Positions 51,857 through 62,174 of a stretch of 64,000 nt of DNA are shown here, one piece after another (the stretch's first letter is position 1; the number at the start of each line of letters is the position of its first letter). A program made the translations under genes and the position numbers. The DNA is from CAVXEH01 sp963805645 (GTDB taxonomy: Bacteria > Chloroflexota > Limnocylindria > QHBO01): assembly GCA_963805645.1 (NCBI GenBank), contig CAWDVA010000005.1, positions 248,001 to 312,000 on the forward strand. The letters are read 5' to 3'. Under the pieces are notes generated by a model. The model was not told the DNA's origin and did not search any database. It was given only the letters and a program-made list of their open reading frames with translations.

Positions 51857-53551
51857 ATGCCGAACCGCACCCTTGCCGACCTGGCCGACGACTACTGGGA
51901 CGCGTTCCTCACCGCGAACCCGGTCCAGGGCACCGCGCTGGGCGACCATCGCTACTCGGACCGACTGGGGCCTGTCACCGACGCCGAGCGAGACGCGATG
52001 GACCAGCGCCTCGCAGCGCTGGCCGCTCGTGTGGAAACCCTGGACCCGGCCGGCCTGTCCGACGAGGAGCGTTTGACCCTCGCCTCCCTGCGGCATGCCA
52101 TCGCATCGGACCGGACCGTGCTCGCCGCGGACCCGCTGTCGTACACGGTGGACGCGATGAGCGGACCCCAGGTGAGCTTCCTCAACATCCCCTCCCTGCA
52201 GCCGATGCGAACCGAGGCCGATGGCGTCGCGCTCCTCTCCCGCTGGCGGGCCATGGGGCCCTGGCTGGACCAGGCGGTGGCCCGGCTCCGGGCAGGGATC
52301 GAGAGCGGCCTGTCCCCCATCCGCATCCCGGTCGATCGCGTCATCGCGCAGCTCGATGAGACGCTCGATCGCCCGGCGGCCGACTGGCCGCTGAGCGAGC
52401 CGGCCCACGCGACGCATGACGGCTGGTCCGCGGCGGCGGTCGCGCACTTCTCCGACGAGGTGCTTGAGATCGTCAGCCACGAGATCCGCCCGGCTTTCGC
52501 GCGCTACCGCGCGTTCCTTGCCGAGGAGGCCCGGCCCGTTGCCCGCGACGAGGCGCACGCGGGGATCGCCAACCTGCCCGGCGGGGCGGAGCGCTATGCG
52601 GCCCTGGCCCGCGTGCACACCACCACCGAGCTCACGCCGGAGCAGATCCACGCCATTGGGCTGGAGGAGATCGCCCGGATCGACACCGAGATCACCGAGC
52701 TGGGCGGCCGGGTCCTCGGTACCGGGGACCTGCCCTCGACCCTGGCGGCGCTTCGCGGCGACCCGGACCTGTTCTTCGACACGCCCGAGGCGCTGCAGGC
52801 TGTTGCCGAGCGATCGCTGCGGGCCGCGGAGGCTGCGGTGCCGGCCTGGTTCGGCCGCGTACCGCGCACGCCCTGCGAGGTGGTGCCCATGCCACGTCAC
52901 GAGCAGGAGCACTCCACCATCGCGTACTACCGCGAGCCGGCCGTCGGAGGCGGCCGCCCGGGGCGCTACTACGTCAACACCTGGGCCCCCCACACGCGCC
53001 CACGCTACGAGGCCGAAGCGCTCGCCTTCCATGAGTCGGTGCCGGGCCATCATCTCCAGATCGCCATCGGCCAGGAGCTCACCGCGCTGCCGACCTTCAG
53101 GCGGCACGCGGAGGTGACCGCCTTCATCGAGGGCTGGGGCCTGTACTCGGAGCGCCTCGCGGAGGAGATGGGCCTCTACACCGCGGATCTCGACCGCATC
53201 GGGATGCTCAGCTTCGACGCATGGCGCGCCTGCCGACTGGTGGTCGACACGGGGATGCATGCGCTGGGCTGGTCACGATCGGCCGCCATCGGCTTCATGA
53301 CCGAGCACAGCGCCCTGGCGCCGAACAACATCGCCAACGAGGTGGACCGATACCTGGGCTGGCCCGGGCAGGCCCTGGCCTACAAGATCGGCCAGCTCGA
53401 ACAGCGCCGGCTGCGCGCCGATGCCGAGGCAGCGATGGGCCCCCGCTTCGACGTGCGCGCATTCCACGATGCGCTCCTTGGGCACGGCGCTCTCCCGCTG
53501 GCCGTGCTTCGCGATGCGGTGGCCGCCGACCTGGGTCTCCCCCCGGGGTGA
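51857..53551 (+). CDS. DUF885-family putative metallopeptidase
   Basis: A 564-aa protein with N-terminal DYWDAFLTANPVQGTALGDHRYSDRL, several long helices, and FHESVPGHHLQIAIGQEL around residue 392. The HExxPGHH motif, with a later Glu in EGWGLYSERLAEEMG, is the predicted zinc site of DUF885 family peptidases. Members are M1/M3-like in helix content but no precise substrate is known. Its 3' end lies 9 nt from the convergent methyltransferase gene. A TAGCAT box 6 nt upstream of ATG indicates a leaderless transcript. Confidence 0.9.
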   Translation: MPNRTLADLADDYWDAFLTANPVQGTALGDHRYSDRLGPVTDAERDAMDQRLAALAARVETLDPAGLSDEERLTLASLRHAIASDRTVLAADPLSYTVDAMSGPQVSFLNIPSLQPMRTEADGVALLSRWRAMGPWLDQAVARLRAGIESGLSPIRIPVDRVIAQLDETLDRPAADWPLSEPAHATHDGWSAAAVAHFSDEVLEIVSHEIRPAFARYRAFLAEEARPVARDEAHAGIANLPGGAERYAALARVHTTTELTPEQIHAIGLEEIARIDTEITELGGRVLGTGDLPSTLAALRGDPDLFFDTPEALQAVAERSLRAAEAAVPAWFGRVPRTPCEVVPMPRHEQEHSTIAYYREPAVGGGRPGRYYVNTWAPHTRPRYEAEALAFHESVPGHHLQIAIGQELTALPTFRRHAEVTAFIEGWGLYSERLAEEMGLYTADLDRIGMLSFDAWRACRLVVDTGMHALGWSRSAAIGFMTEHSALAPNNIANEVDRYLGWPGQALAYKIGQLEQRRLRADAEAAMGPRFDVRAFHDALLGHGALPLAVLRDAVAADLGLPPG

Positions 53552-53560
53552 GGAGCCGCC

Positions 53561-54330
53561 TCAGGACCCGCGCGGACGATCGTCGGCAATGACGGCGAAC
53601 TGCGTCGAGTGCTGGAGCGTCCCGAGGACCTGACCCGCCGCCAGCTGGCGGGCCCATTCCACGTCGCGCAGCCGCTCGACGCGAATCGCCGCCCAGCCGG
53701 CATCAGCCACGAAGCGCAGCACCGGACGGACCGAGCGCTGGCGCGCGAGGGGAAGGCGCTCGAGGAGGTCGGGGTCGTACTCCCCGTGGTGCCCCGCGTG
53801 GCGCTGCCCGCGCGCCGCACGCACCCGCTCGGCGAGCATGGTGCGCGCGCGGTCGACGACCGTGTCGGCGCCCCACAGGCCCTCGAGCAACAGGAGCCGG
53901 CCCCCCGGCGCCACGGCGCGCCAGGCGGCGAGCGCGGCACCCGGCTCCGGCATGGTCCACAGGACGTGTCGCTCCACCACCGCGTCGAACGGGCCGGGCG
54001 GTGGCTCCTCGGCGGGACCGACCACGAACTCCAGGTCCATCCTGCGCTCCTCGGCCTTCCTGCGGGCCCGGGCGAGCATCTGCTCCGACAGGTCGAGGGC
54101 GGTGACCCGGTACCCGAGCTCGGCGAGGAGCAGCGAGACGGCCCCGGTGCCTGCACCGGCGTCGAGCACGCGGGCGCCCGGTGGCGGGAGCAGCCTGAGG
54201 AGGGCAGAGCGCCAGGCGGCCGCCTCCACGGGGTCGGTCATGGCGTGGTTCGGGACCTCGTCGTAGACCCGCGCATCCTCGTCCCACCAGCGACGGATCT
54301 CGTCGCGCGTTCGCTCCCGTGGCTCCGCGG

Positions 54331-54334
<4 letters not shown>
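53561..54334 (-). CDS. Class I SAM-dependent methyltransferase
   Basis: A 257-aa Rossmann-fold methyltransferase. Motif I VLDAGAGTGAVSLLLAELG (about residues 56-74) and motif II TALDLSEQMLARARRKA bind S-adenosylmethionine; FDAVVERHVLWTMPEP is motif IV. It resembles UbiE/Methyltransf_11-type enzymes; the substrate is unknown. GTG 54334 has GAGGAGG about 7 nt upstream. Its start overlaps the end of gatB by 4 nt, so the two are co-transcribed. Confidence 0.9.
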
Positions 54335-55812
<1,478 letters not shown>

Positions 55813-55819
55813 GCGCCCG

Positions 55820-55825
55820 ATTGTA
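55820..55825 (-). promoter_or_regulatory. -10 box of gatB (leaderless start)
   Basis: TACAAT on the minus strand, 7 nt before the gatB ATG. A second box, TATCCT at 55856-55861, serves the divergent gene in the same 56-bp gap. Confidence 0.6.
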
Positions 55826-55855
55826 CTGGCGGCGCCGAAGGCGGCGGTGACCCGC

Positions 55856-55861
55856 TATCCT
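55856..55861 (+). promoter_or_regulatory. -10 box of the 140-aa gene (leaderless start)
   Basis: TATCCT, 7 nt before the ATG at 55869. Confidence 0.55.
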
Positions 55862-55868
55862 GCGCGCC

Positions 55869-56291
55869 ATGAAGATCGGCGAATGGGACGGCATCGGCCG
55901 GGCTCGGGCGCTCATCGTGCACCAGCTCGGGGAGCTCGACGCCCACGAGCTCGCGGCGCACGTCACCGTCCACGACAACGGGCGGCAGCGGATCCTGGTG
56001 GCGACCGAGCTCGGGTTGCTGGACTTCACGTGGGGGCCTAACAGCACCGAGCCGGACGCAACCTGGTTCCTGCGCGGCGGGCTGACCCGCTGGCACAGCG
56101 TCAAGGGGCTGCGGCTTCAGGCCGACGCCCAGTTCGACCCGGTCTACGAGAAGATGCAGTCGATCTGGCGCCTCGTGGCGGAGGATCCCAAGGTCGAGCT
56201 GTCCGCCTCGAGCGAGGCGCCCGATCCCACGGACCGCTCGCTCACCGCCCTGCTGGCCTTCGCGCGGGCCTGCGTGGAGCGCGCTGGCTGA
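55869..56291 (+). CDS. Uncharacterised 140-aa protein
   Basis: A 140-aa soluble protein with no recognised domain. It has a mixed alpha/beta pattern (LVATELGLLDFTWG, ATWFLRGGLTRWH) and an acidic Ser/Glu segment (VELSASSEAPDPTD) before a final helix. No signal peptide, membrane segment or metal motif. It is divergent from gatB and 64 nt upstream of the hydrolase gene on the same strand, which may be co-transcribed. Confidence 0.55.
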   Translation: MKIGEWDGIGRARALIVHQLGELDAHELAAHVTVHDNGRQRILVATELGLLDFTWGPNSTEPDATWFLRGGLTRWHSVKGLRLQADAQFDPVYEKMQSIWRLVAEDPKVELSASSEAPDPTDRSLTALLAFARACVERAG

Positions 56292-56355
56292 GGGACGCGC
56301 TGCTCCGGGAGATTGCTGCCGACCGGTGGCAGGAACCGGGGACAGGATCCGTGGC

Positions 56356-57207
56356 ATGACCGACATCGGACGACTCGACCACAACGGCGGGAGCCTGTAT
56401 TACGAAGTCGACGGGGACGGGCCGGCGCTGACCCTGATCCACGCAGGCGTCGCCAACCTCCGCCAGTGGGACGCGCAGGTCCCGCGATTCGCAGAGCGCC
56501 ATCGCGTCATCCGCTACGACACGCGCGGCTTCGGACGCACGACCACCGGGGACGTGCCGTTCTCGAACCGCGGTGACCTCGCTGCCCTCCTCGACCATCT
56601 CGGCGTGCAAGAGACTGCGGTCCTTGGAACGTCGCGCGGGGGATCCATCGCGGTCGACTTCACCCTCGAATGTCCGGGCCGCGTGAGCGCGCTCGTCGCG
56701 GTCGCGTCCGGCGTCAGCGGGTTCGAGATCGAGCCCACGGCCGACGAGCAGGCGCTCTGGGACGAGTACGACCGGCGCTACGAGGCGCGCGATTGGGACT
56801 GGATCATCGAGACGGAGACCTCGTTCTGGGTTGACGGTCCCGGACAGTCGAGTGGGCGCGTCCCGGCGGCCATTCGCAAGCGCGTCCATGACTGGATCGC
56901 CGACAGCTACCGCGACCATGCCTCCGAGGATCCCCAGCCTGACCTGCTCGACCCGCCAGCTGTCAACCGCCTTGGCAGCATCGCCGTGCCCACGCTGGTC
57001 ATGGTTGGCGACCTGGACGAGGAGGCCACGGTAGAGTCCAGCCGACGCCTGGCGCGCGATATCCCGGATGCGCGCCTTGAGTTGTTCGAAGGCGTCGCCC
57101 ACATGGTGAACCTGGAGCAGCCGGAGCGCTTCACGCGCCTGGTGCTGGACTTTCTCCGGGATGCGGTTCCGGTATCCGACGCCCAGCGGGCCACCACCCG
57201 GTTCTAG
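56356..57207 (+). CDS. Alpha/beta hydrolase
   Basis: A 283-aa hydrolase: TLIHAGVANLRQWDAQ (oxyanion region), YDTRGFGRTT, LGTSRGGSIAVDF with nucleophile Ser in GTSRG, and GVAHMVNLEQPERF with the catalytic His. The fold and motif set match esterase/haloperoxidase-type alpha/beta hydrolases; substrate unknown. ATG 56356 has AGGA about 9 nt upstream. It is 64 nt after the 140-aa gene and convergent with the aminotransferase, 68 bp away. Confidence 0.88.
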   Translation: MTDIGRLDHNGGSLYYEVDGDGPALTLIHAGVANLRQWDAQVPRFAERHRVIRYDTRGFGRTTTGDVPFSNRGDLAALLDHLGVQETAVLGTSRGGSIAVDFTLECPGRVSALVAVASGVSGFEIEPTADEQALWDEYDRRYEARDWDWIIETETSFWVDGPGQSSGRVPAAIRKRVHDWIADSYRDHASEDPQPDLLDPPAVNRLGSIAVPTLVMVGDLDEEATVESSRRLARDIPDARLELFEGVAHMVNLEQPERFTRLVLDFLRDAVPVSDAQRATTRF

Positions 57208-57275
57208 CCAGGGCAGCAATGCGACCGCCGAACGGCCGTCCGCCGCGGACGACCCATATCCCCCGCGCTGACGGG

Positions 57276-58472
57276 CTAGCCTTCGAGGCGGCAGCGCGCG
57301 ACGAAGCGGGCCATGCGATCCATGGCCTCGACGATCTCCTCGTAGGCGGTCGCGTAGCAGGCCCGGACGTGGCCGGCCCCGGACGGTCCGAACGCCGTTC
57401 CGGGCACGACCGCCACCCGCTCTTCGGCGAGGAGGCGCTGGGCGAACGTCTCCTCGTCGAGGCCCGTCGCATCGGTCACGTTGGGGAAGCAGTAGAAGGC
57501 GCCCTTGGGCTCGAAGCACAGGAGGCCCATCCGGTTGAGCCGGTCGGTCATGAGGCGGCGGCGGCGGTCGTACTCGTCATGCATGGCCTGCACGAACGGC
57601 TCCCCGGTCCGGAGCGCCTCGACGGCGGCGAACTGGGCCGATGTCGGGGCGCACATGATCCCGTACTGGTGGACCTTGGCGATCCCGGTCATGAGGCCCG
57701 CCGGGGCGGCGACATAGCCGATCCGCCAGCCGGTCATCGCGTAGCTCTTGCTGAACCCGCCGATCAGGACCGTCCGCTCACGCATCCCCGGAAGGCTGCT
57801 GAACGCGGTGTGGGCGTGGTCGCCGTAGACCAGGCGGTCGTAGATCTCGTCGGAGATCACCACCAGGTCGTGGCGCGCGGCGACCTCGGCGATGGCCGCC
57901 AGCTGCTCGCGCGAGAGCACCGCGCCGGTGGGATTGTTCGGGTAGCCCAGGAAGATCGCCTTGGTGCGCGGCGTGACGGCGGCCTCGATCTCCTCCGCGC
58001 GCACCGCGAAGCCGGTGGCGTCGCTGGTGGCAACCCGGACCGGCACGCCGCCGGCGAGCTGGATGCACGGGGCATAGGCGACGAAGCACGGTTCGTGGTA
58101 GATCACCTCGTCGCCCGGGTCCAGCAGGGCGCGCAGCGAGGCGTCGACGGCTTCGGAGGCACCAACCGTGATGATCAGCTCGGCACGTGGGTCGTAGGCC
58201 ACACCGTACCGGCGCTGCAGGTTCTCGCTGATGAGCTCGCGCAGCTCGATGGCGCCGCCGTTGGCCGTGTAGTGCGTCTCGCCGCGCTCGAGGCTCTCGA
58301 TGGCGGCCCGGGTGATGGGCTCGGGGGTCGTGAAGTCCGGCTCGCCGATGGTCAGGCTGATCACGTCGTGCATCTCGGCGAGCATGTCGAAGAAGCGGCG
58401 GATGCCCGAGGGAGCCAGGGTCCGGACCCGCTCCGACAGGAACGCCTCGGCAGGGCGGCGGGTGACGCTCAC
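57276..58472 (-). CDS. PLP-dependent aminotransferase, aspartate aminotransferase family (class I/II)
   Basis: A 398-aa fold-type I enzyme. The PLP lysine lies in GGFSKSYAMTGWRIGY, and YPNNPTGAVLS, SDEIYDRLVY and the N-terminal LTIGEPDFTTPEP are family motifs. It probably transaminates aspartate or another amino acid with 2-oxoglutarate; the exact substrate is uncertain. GTG 58472 overlaps the DUF1684 stop as GTGA. A TACACT box 6 nt upstream could be an internal promoter or coincidence. Confidence 0.92.
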   Translation of the reverse strand: MSVTRRPAEAFLSERVRTLAPSGIRRFFDMLAEMHDVISLTIGEPDFTTPEPITRAAIESLERGETHYTANGGAIELRELISENLQRRYGVAYDPRAELIITVGASEAVDASLRALLDPGDEVIYHEPCFVAYAPCIQLAGGVPVRVATSDATGFAVRAEEIEAAVTPRTKAIFLGYPNNPTGAVLSREQLAAIAEVAARHDLVVISDEIYDRLVYGDHAHTAFSSLPGMRERTVLIGGFSKSYAMTGWRIGYVAAPAGLMTGIAKVHQYGIMCAPTSAQFAAVEALRTGEPFVQAMHDEYDRRRRLMTDRLNRMGLLCFEPKGAFYCFPNVTDATGLDEETFAQRLLAEERVAVVPGTAFGPSGAGHVRACYATAYEEIVEAMDRMARFVARCRLEG

Positions 58473-59341
58473 GTGTGGAGTGTACCTCCCTTCGGCAGGC
58501 ACTCCCCGGCCTCGACCCGCAGGGCGAGCCTGTTGCCCGGTGGGGGCATCGGGCAGGTGGCGTACGGGCTGAAGACGCAGGGCGGGTTGTAGGCAAGGTT
58601 GAAGTCGATCTCGACGGCGCCATCGGCCTGAACCGGGCCGGTCTCCAGGAAGCGGCCTCCGCCGTAGGTCTCGTGTCGGTTCGTCTCGTCGCCGAAGATG
58701 AGCTCGAGGTGTCCCGGCATGGCTTCGAGCGCGTGGAGCCGGTGGGCCACGCCGCCAACCTCGAAGACCACGTCACCGGGGGTCGGCTCGGGGGTGCTCG
58801 CGCCCAGGATGTCCGGCACGGCAATCGTGGATCCCGGCGCGGCCGACTCCAGACGCCCCACCACGCGCCAGGCAGGATCGACGGGGAAGGACTCGATCCC
58901 TTCGAACTCGCGCAGGGCTCGCGCCGCGGTGTCCTTGACGCGAATCCCCAGGCGCCCGGCGCCGCGCGCGATGAGGTACAGGCGCAGCGACGCGACCTCG
59001 AGGACGGTCGGCCCCTCCTCGGCCCCGGTCACATCGTCGACGAGCTCCAGCCCGTCCGACACCGGGGCACCGGCCAACGTCAGGCCGCCACCCGGTGCCG
59101 GGTGCACGAGAACCCGATCGCCGACCATCTCGAAGGATCCGACGATGGGCGCCACGCTCCCTCGCTCGGCGTGGAGCGTGATCGGGTTGGCCGGATCCGA
59201 GCCGAACGCCACGGACCCCGGCGCGAGCCAGTGCAGGCCCACGAGGCTCAGCCAGCCCATGGGGTTGCGGAGGCCGGCCGCGCGGCGCTCGCGCATCGCG
59301 AGAACCCGGCCGGCGTGTGCGGCCACGCCGTCGGCGTCCAC
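58469..59341 (-). CDS. DUF1684 domain-containing protein
   Basis: A 290-aa protein with the DUF1684 pattern: NPMGWLSLVGLHWL near the N-terminus and FNLAYNPPCVFSPYATCPMPPP near the C-terminus. The family has a beta-rich fold and no established activity. GTG 59341 immediately follows the stop of the upstream gene (TGAGTG). Its own stop overlaps the aminotransferase start by 4 nt, so three genes form one operon. Confidence 0.85.
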   Translation of the reverse strand: MDADGVAAHAGRVLAMRERRAAGLRNPMGWLSLVGLHWLAPGSVAFGSDPANPITLHAERGSVAPIVGSFEMVGDRVLVHPAPGGGLTLAGAPVSDGLELVDDVTGAEEGPTVLEVASLRLYLIARGAGRLGIRVKDTAARALREFEGIESFPVDPAWRVVGRLESAAPGSTIAVPDILGASTPEPTPGDVVFEVGGVAHRLHALEAMPGHLELIFGDETNRHETYGGGRFLETGPVQADGAVEIDFNLAYNPPCVFSPYATCPMPPPGNRLALRVEAGECLPKGGTLHT

Positions 59342-59926
59342 TCAGCGCCCCGTCTGGGGTGGGATGAATATGAGCATCGGGGCGCTGCCGGAGCCGATGC
59401 GAACGTAGGTTGCCGGCCCGTCGCTGACCGGGTTGCGGGTGACGGAACGCCCCGAGGTCGGACTGCCGTCCAGGGCAACGGCTACCGGTCCCTCACCGAA
59501 TCGGGCCAGGCAACCGGCCACGTAGCCCTCGGTGACGGGTTCCGCCAGGATCAGGATGCTGCGCTCCAGCGTGATCCTCCGGCATCGCGCACCGAGCACC
59601 TCGTCGCTGCCGACGTCGTGCCAGTCGTCACCCACCAGCGGGGCGAGATCCCCCGCCGCCCGTTCGGCGTCGAGCGATGCGAGAACGAGGCCGCGCGGCG
59701 CCTCCGTCCAGTCGTCCACCGGGCGCGGGAAGAGGCCGGCCGGTGCCCCGTCCGGTACGTCGGTGAAGAGCGGCGCCCCACGCAGGCCCCACCAGAGAAT
59801 GCGGGACTCCGGCCCGGGCTCCGCGTAGAGCCACTGCGGGAACAGCTGAGCGCCCCCCTCCCGGAGGATCCGGTTGAGGATCCCCTGCTCGGGGACGGCC
59901 ATGCGGACGTGGCTGATCTCGGACAT
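59342..59926 (-). CDS. Uncharacterised 194-aa protein, operon partner of DUF1684
   Basis: A 194-aa protein beginning MSEISHVRMAV and ending LIFIPPQTGR. It has an alpha/beta character with QWLYAEPGPESRILWWGL and GARCRRITLERSILILAEP, but no family I recognise. There is no signal peptide. ATG 59926 has GGGGA upstream, with a TATCCT box just before it. The stop is immediately followed by the GTG of the DUF1684 gene. This is probably the first gene of a three-gene unit with DUF1684 and the aminotransferase. Confidence 0.6.
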   Translation of the reverse strand: MSEISHVRMAVPEQGILNRILREGGAQLFPQWLYAEPGPESRILWWGLRGAPLFTDVPDGAPAGLFPRPVDDWTEAPRGLVLASLDAERAAGDLAPLVGDDWHDVGSDEVLGARCRRITLERSILILAEPVTEGYVAGCLARFGEGPVAVALDGSPTSGRSVTRNPVSDGPATYVRIGSGSAPMLIFIPPQTGR

Positions 59927-59977
59927 CGGTCCCCGCAAGGATAGCCAAACGCTCCGATGCGCATCGCCGCGCCGGGG

Positions 59978-60793
59978 TCACAGCCGCGCCAGGATCTCCT
60001 TCCGCTTGGCCTGGTGCTCGCGGACGGTGATCAGGCCGTCCTCGCGCAGGGCGGCAAGCTCGGCGAGGGCCCGGTGGGCCTCGCCCCTCACAGGCTCGAT
60101 CTCGTCGTCACCGGGAACGGCATCGGCCCCCGGCGGCATCGGCTCGGGCGTGCCGCCCGCATCCCTCGGTTCCATGGCGGCGCCAAGGGTCATGGCGCCG
60201 TCGATGGCGGCGGAAACGGCCCGATCTCCCTCGCCCGAGTAGAGACGCGTCACGTGACGAGCGTTGACGATCAGCACTGGCAGACGTCGGCGGAAATGCG
60301 GCTCGGCACGATGCTCGAGATCCACCTCGGTGATGGGCACGAAGACCCGGCTCGACCGGAGCAGGTAATCCCCGACCTGCGCGCCAGGGCGCACGTGGAT
60401 GCGGCCATGGACCTCGTAGCCACCGGCCTCGAAGTGAATGCCGTGGACGCGCCGATGGAGGCGAAGGTGGCGGCCCAGCGGCAGCGCGGGCGGCACCGCG
60501 AACAGGATCTCCTCTGCGGCGATGCGGAGCCGTCGCGAGTCGGCGTCGGCCTCGGCCAGGGTGCCGGTTGCGTCGGTGAGCGGCTCGTCGACCGGCCCGA
60601 TCAGCTCGATCTCGCGGCCCCGGTTCATCCAGTCGCTGGTGCGCTCACCCTCCGGGGCGATCCAGCCGCGCATCCGGCGATCCGCGGTGACGATTTCCAG
60701 CTCGGCGAGCTCCGGCCAGACCGGCGTATCCGCGGGCGGCGTCCCGGGCCGCTCTTCGGGATCGGAATGTCGCAGCCACGCGAGGCTCGTCAC
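59978..60793 (-). CDS. SHOCT-domain protein of unknown function
   Basis: A 271-aa protein. The C-terminal LAELAALREDGLITVREHQAKRKEIL is a SHOCT domain, a short oligomerisation helix pair. The preceding region (RGWIAPEGERTSDWMNRGREIELIG, PLGRHLRLHRRVHGIHFEAGGYEVHGRIH) is a beta-rich domain of unknown role. Start GTG 60793. It lies 51 nt upstream of the 194-aa gene on the same strand. Confidence 0.7.
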   Translation of the reverse strand: MTSLAWLRHSDPEERPGTPPADTPVWPELAELEIVTADRRMRGWIAPEGERTSDWMNRGREIELIGPVDEPLTDATGTLAEADADSRRLRIAAEEILFAVPPALPLGRHLRLHRRVHGIHFEAGGYEVHGRIHVRPGAQVGDYLLRSSRVFVPITEVDLEHRAEPHFRRRLPVLIVNARHVTRLYSGEGDRAVSAAIDGAMTLGAAMEPRDAGGTPEPMPPGADAVPGDDEIEPVRGEAHRALAELAALREDGLITVREHQAKRKEILARL

Positions 60794-60938
60794 TTGGGTG
60801 CACCCCCGTCCTGGATTCTGCTTGATGCATCGGGCCGGATCTGCCCGACGCTACGGTGGGCGCAAGTCTGTCACGGGGGGCGTGCGCATCCAACGGTACC
60901 AATGGGCGATGGGACTCAGGACCAGGCGTCCATCCCAC

Positions 60939-61724
60939 TCAGGACGACGGCACCGACCAGTACTCCTCCGAGCGGATCGCCGCCACCGGCAGGCCCATGT
61001 CCTCGAGCAAGCCCCGGACCCCCGCGATCATCCCGGGATTCCCGCACAGGTACGCCACCGTGCCCAGCGGGTCGAGGGCGAGGTCCGGCCACGACGCACG
61101 GAGTACCGATCCCACGCGTCCCACCGGCCCCGTCCAGCCGGAGCGGTCGGCCTCCTCCCGACGGGATACCGCCGGCACGTAGCGAGCACCGGGCACCCCG
61201 CGCAGCGTCTCCGCGTAGGCCAGCTCCGCGGGGCGCGCGGCACCGTGAACCACCACGATCCCGGGGCGGTCTGTTCGCGTCGCGAGGGTTGCGACCATCG
61301 AGACGAACGGGGCAATCCCCGTCCCGGTCGCCACGAACAGGTGGGCGCGGCGGTCGGCGGGGTCAAGGGAGAACAGGCCCTTCGGCCGGCCAAGGTGCAC
61401 GCGCGTGCCCACGGCCAGCGCCCAGAGCCTCGTGGTCAGCGCACCGCCCGGGACGCGCCGGACCAGGAAGTCGAGCGTGTCACGCTGATCGGGGGCTGAA
61501 GCGGTCGAGTACGGGCGCTGCAGCAGACGACCCTCGGCCCGGACACCGAGGGCGAAGTACTGCCCGGAGACGAACGGAGGCACGCCATCGTCGGGGCGGA
61601 CGCGGAACCGACGAATTGATGAGGACACCTCGTCGATCGCCAGCACCGTCGCATTCATCGTCACCCCACGTGAGGGCCCCGGCCTTGGCAATGGCCTCTC
61701 GACGGGGAGCCGGGCGAGGGTCAT
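60939..61724 (-). CDS. Ferredoxin/flavodoxin-NADP(+) reductase family protein
   Basis: A 261-aa FAD/NAD(P) oxidoreductase. The FAD motif QRPYSTAS, the nucleotide-binding VATGTGIAPFVSM, the NADP segment YLCGNPGMI and the C-terminal EEYWSVP identify the ferredoxin-NADP reductase (FNR/Fpr) family. It should transfer electrons between NADPH and the ferredoxin encoded 3 nt upstream. ATG 61724 is 3 nt after that stop; an internal ATG at 61658 fits the family N-terminus better and cannot be excluded. Confidence 0.9.
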   Translation of the reverse strand: MTLARLPVERPLPRPGPSRGVTMNATVLAIDEVSSSIRRFRVRPDDGVPPFVSGQYFALGVRAEGRLLQRPYSTASAPDQRDTLDFLVRRVPGGALTTRLWALAVGTRVHLGRPKGLFSLDPADRRAHLFVATGTGIAPFVSMVATLATRTDRPGIVVVHGAARPAELAYAETLRGVPGARYVPAVSRREEADRSGWTGPVGRVGSVLRASWPDLALDPLGTVAYLCGNPGMIAGVRGLLEDMGLPVAAIRSEEYWSVPSS

Positions 61725-61727
61725 GGC

Positions 61728-62021
61728 TCAGGCGGCCCCGGCGACGAGGCGGTTCACGACGGATCGGGCCGCCGCCGCATCGCGGTACCACGCGGCATCG
61801 ACCCAGGCATAGTCCGCCCACTCCGACGGCAGCTGGTCGGTTCGCAGGATCGCCTGGTTCGGGCACGCATTCGCGCACGCGCCGCAATCGATGCAGACAT
61901 CCGGGTCGATGTAGAACTTGCGATCCACGTCCGGGTCGGCCGTGATGCAGTCGACCGGGCAGACCGCGACGCACGACTGGTCGTTCTGGTCGACGCAGGG
62001 TGCCGCGATGACGTAGGCCAT
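61728..62021 (-). CDS. 7Fe ferredoxin (3Fe-4S and 4Fe-4S)
   Basis: A 97-aa ferredoxin like Azotobacter FdI. Cluster ligands: Cys9, Cys17 and Cys53 for [3Fe-4S], and Cys21, Cys43, Cys46 and Cys49 for [4Fe-4S]; Cys25 corresponds to the free Cys. The motifs are CVAVCPVDC and CIDCGACANACP. ATG 62021 has GAGGAC 4 nt upstream. The reductase gene follows after 3 nt, which forms an electron-transfer pair. Confidence 0.95.
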   Translation of the reverse strand: MAYVIAAPCVDQNDQSCVAVCPVDCITADPDVDRKFYIDPDVCIDCGACANACPNQAILRTDQLPSEWADYAWVDAAWYRDAAAARSVVNRLVAGAA

Positions 62022-62174
62022 GTGGGTCCTCACTCTGACTGGCTCCTGTCCCTCCTGAGCCACCATCGGTCGCCAACGGGTTCAAACGGTCACGGAACCG
62101 CGGGGACCCTTCGCCCCGCTTCAGAGTCCATACGGCCCTGCCCGAACGACCGTCGGAGCCGTACACAAAGGCTC

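Noticed and set aside
57238..57250. Small GTCCG/CGGAC hairpin between convergent genes as terminator
   Set aside because: A 5-bp stem with a 3-nt loop and no T run is too common in GC-rich DNA to claim.
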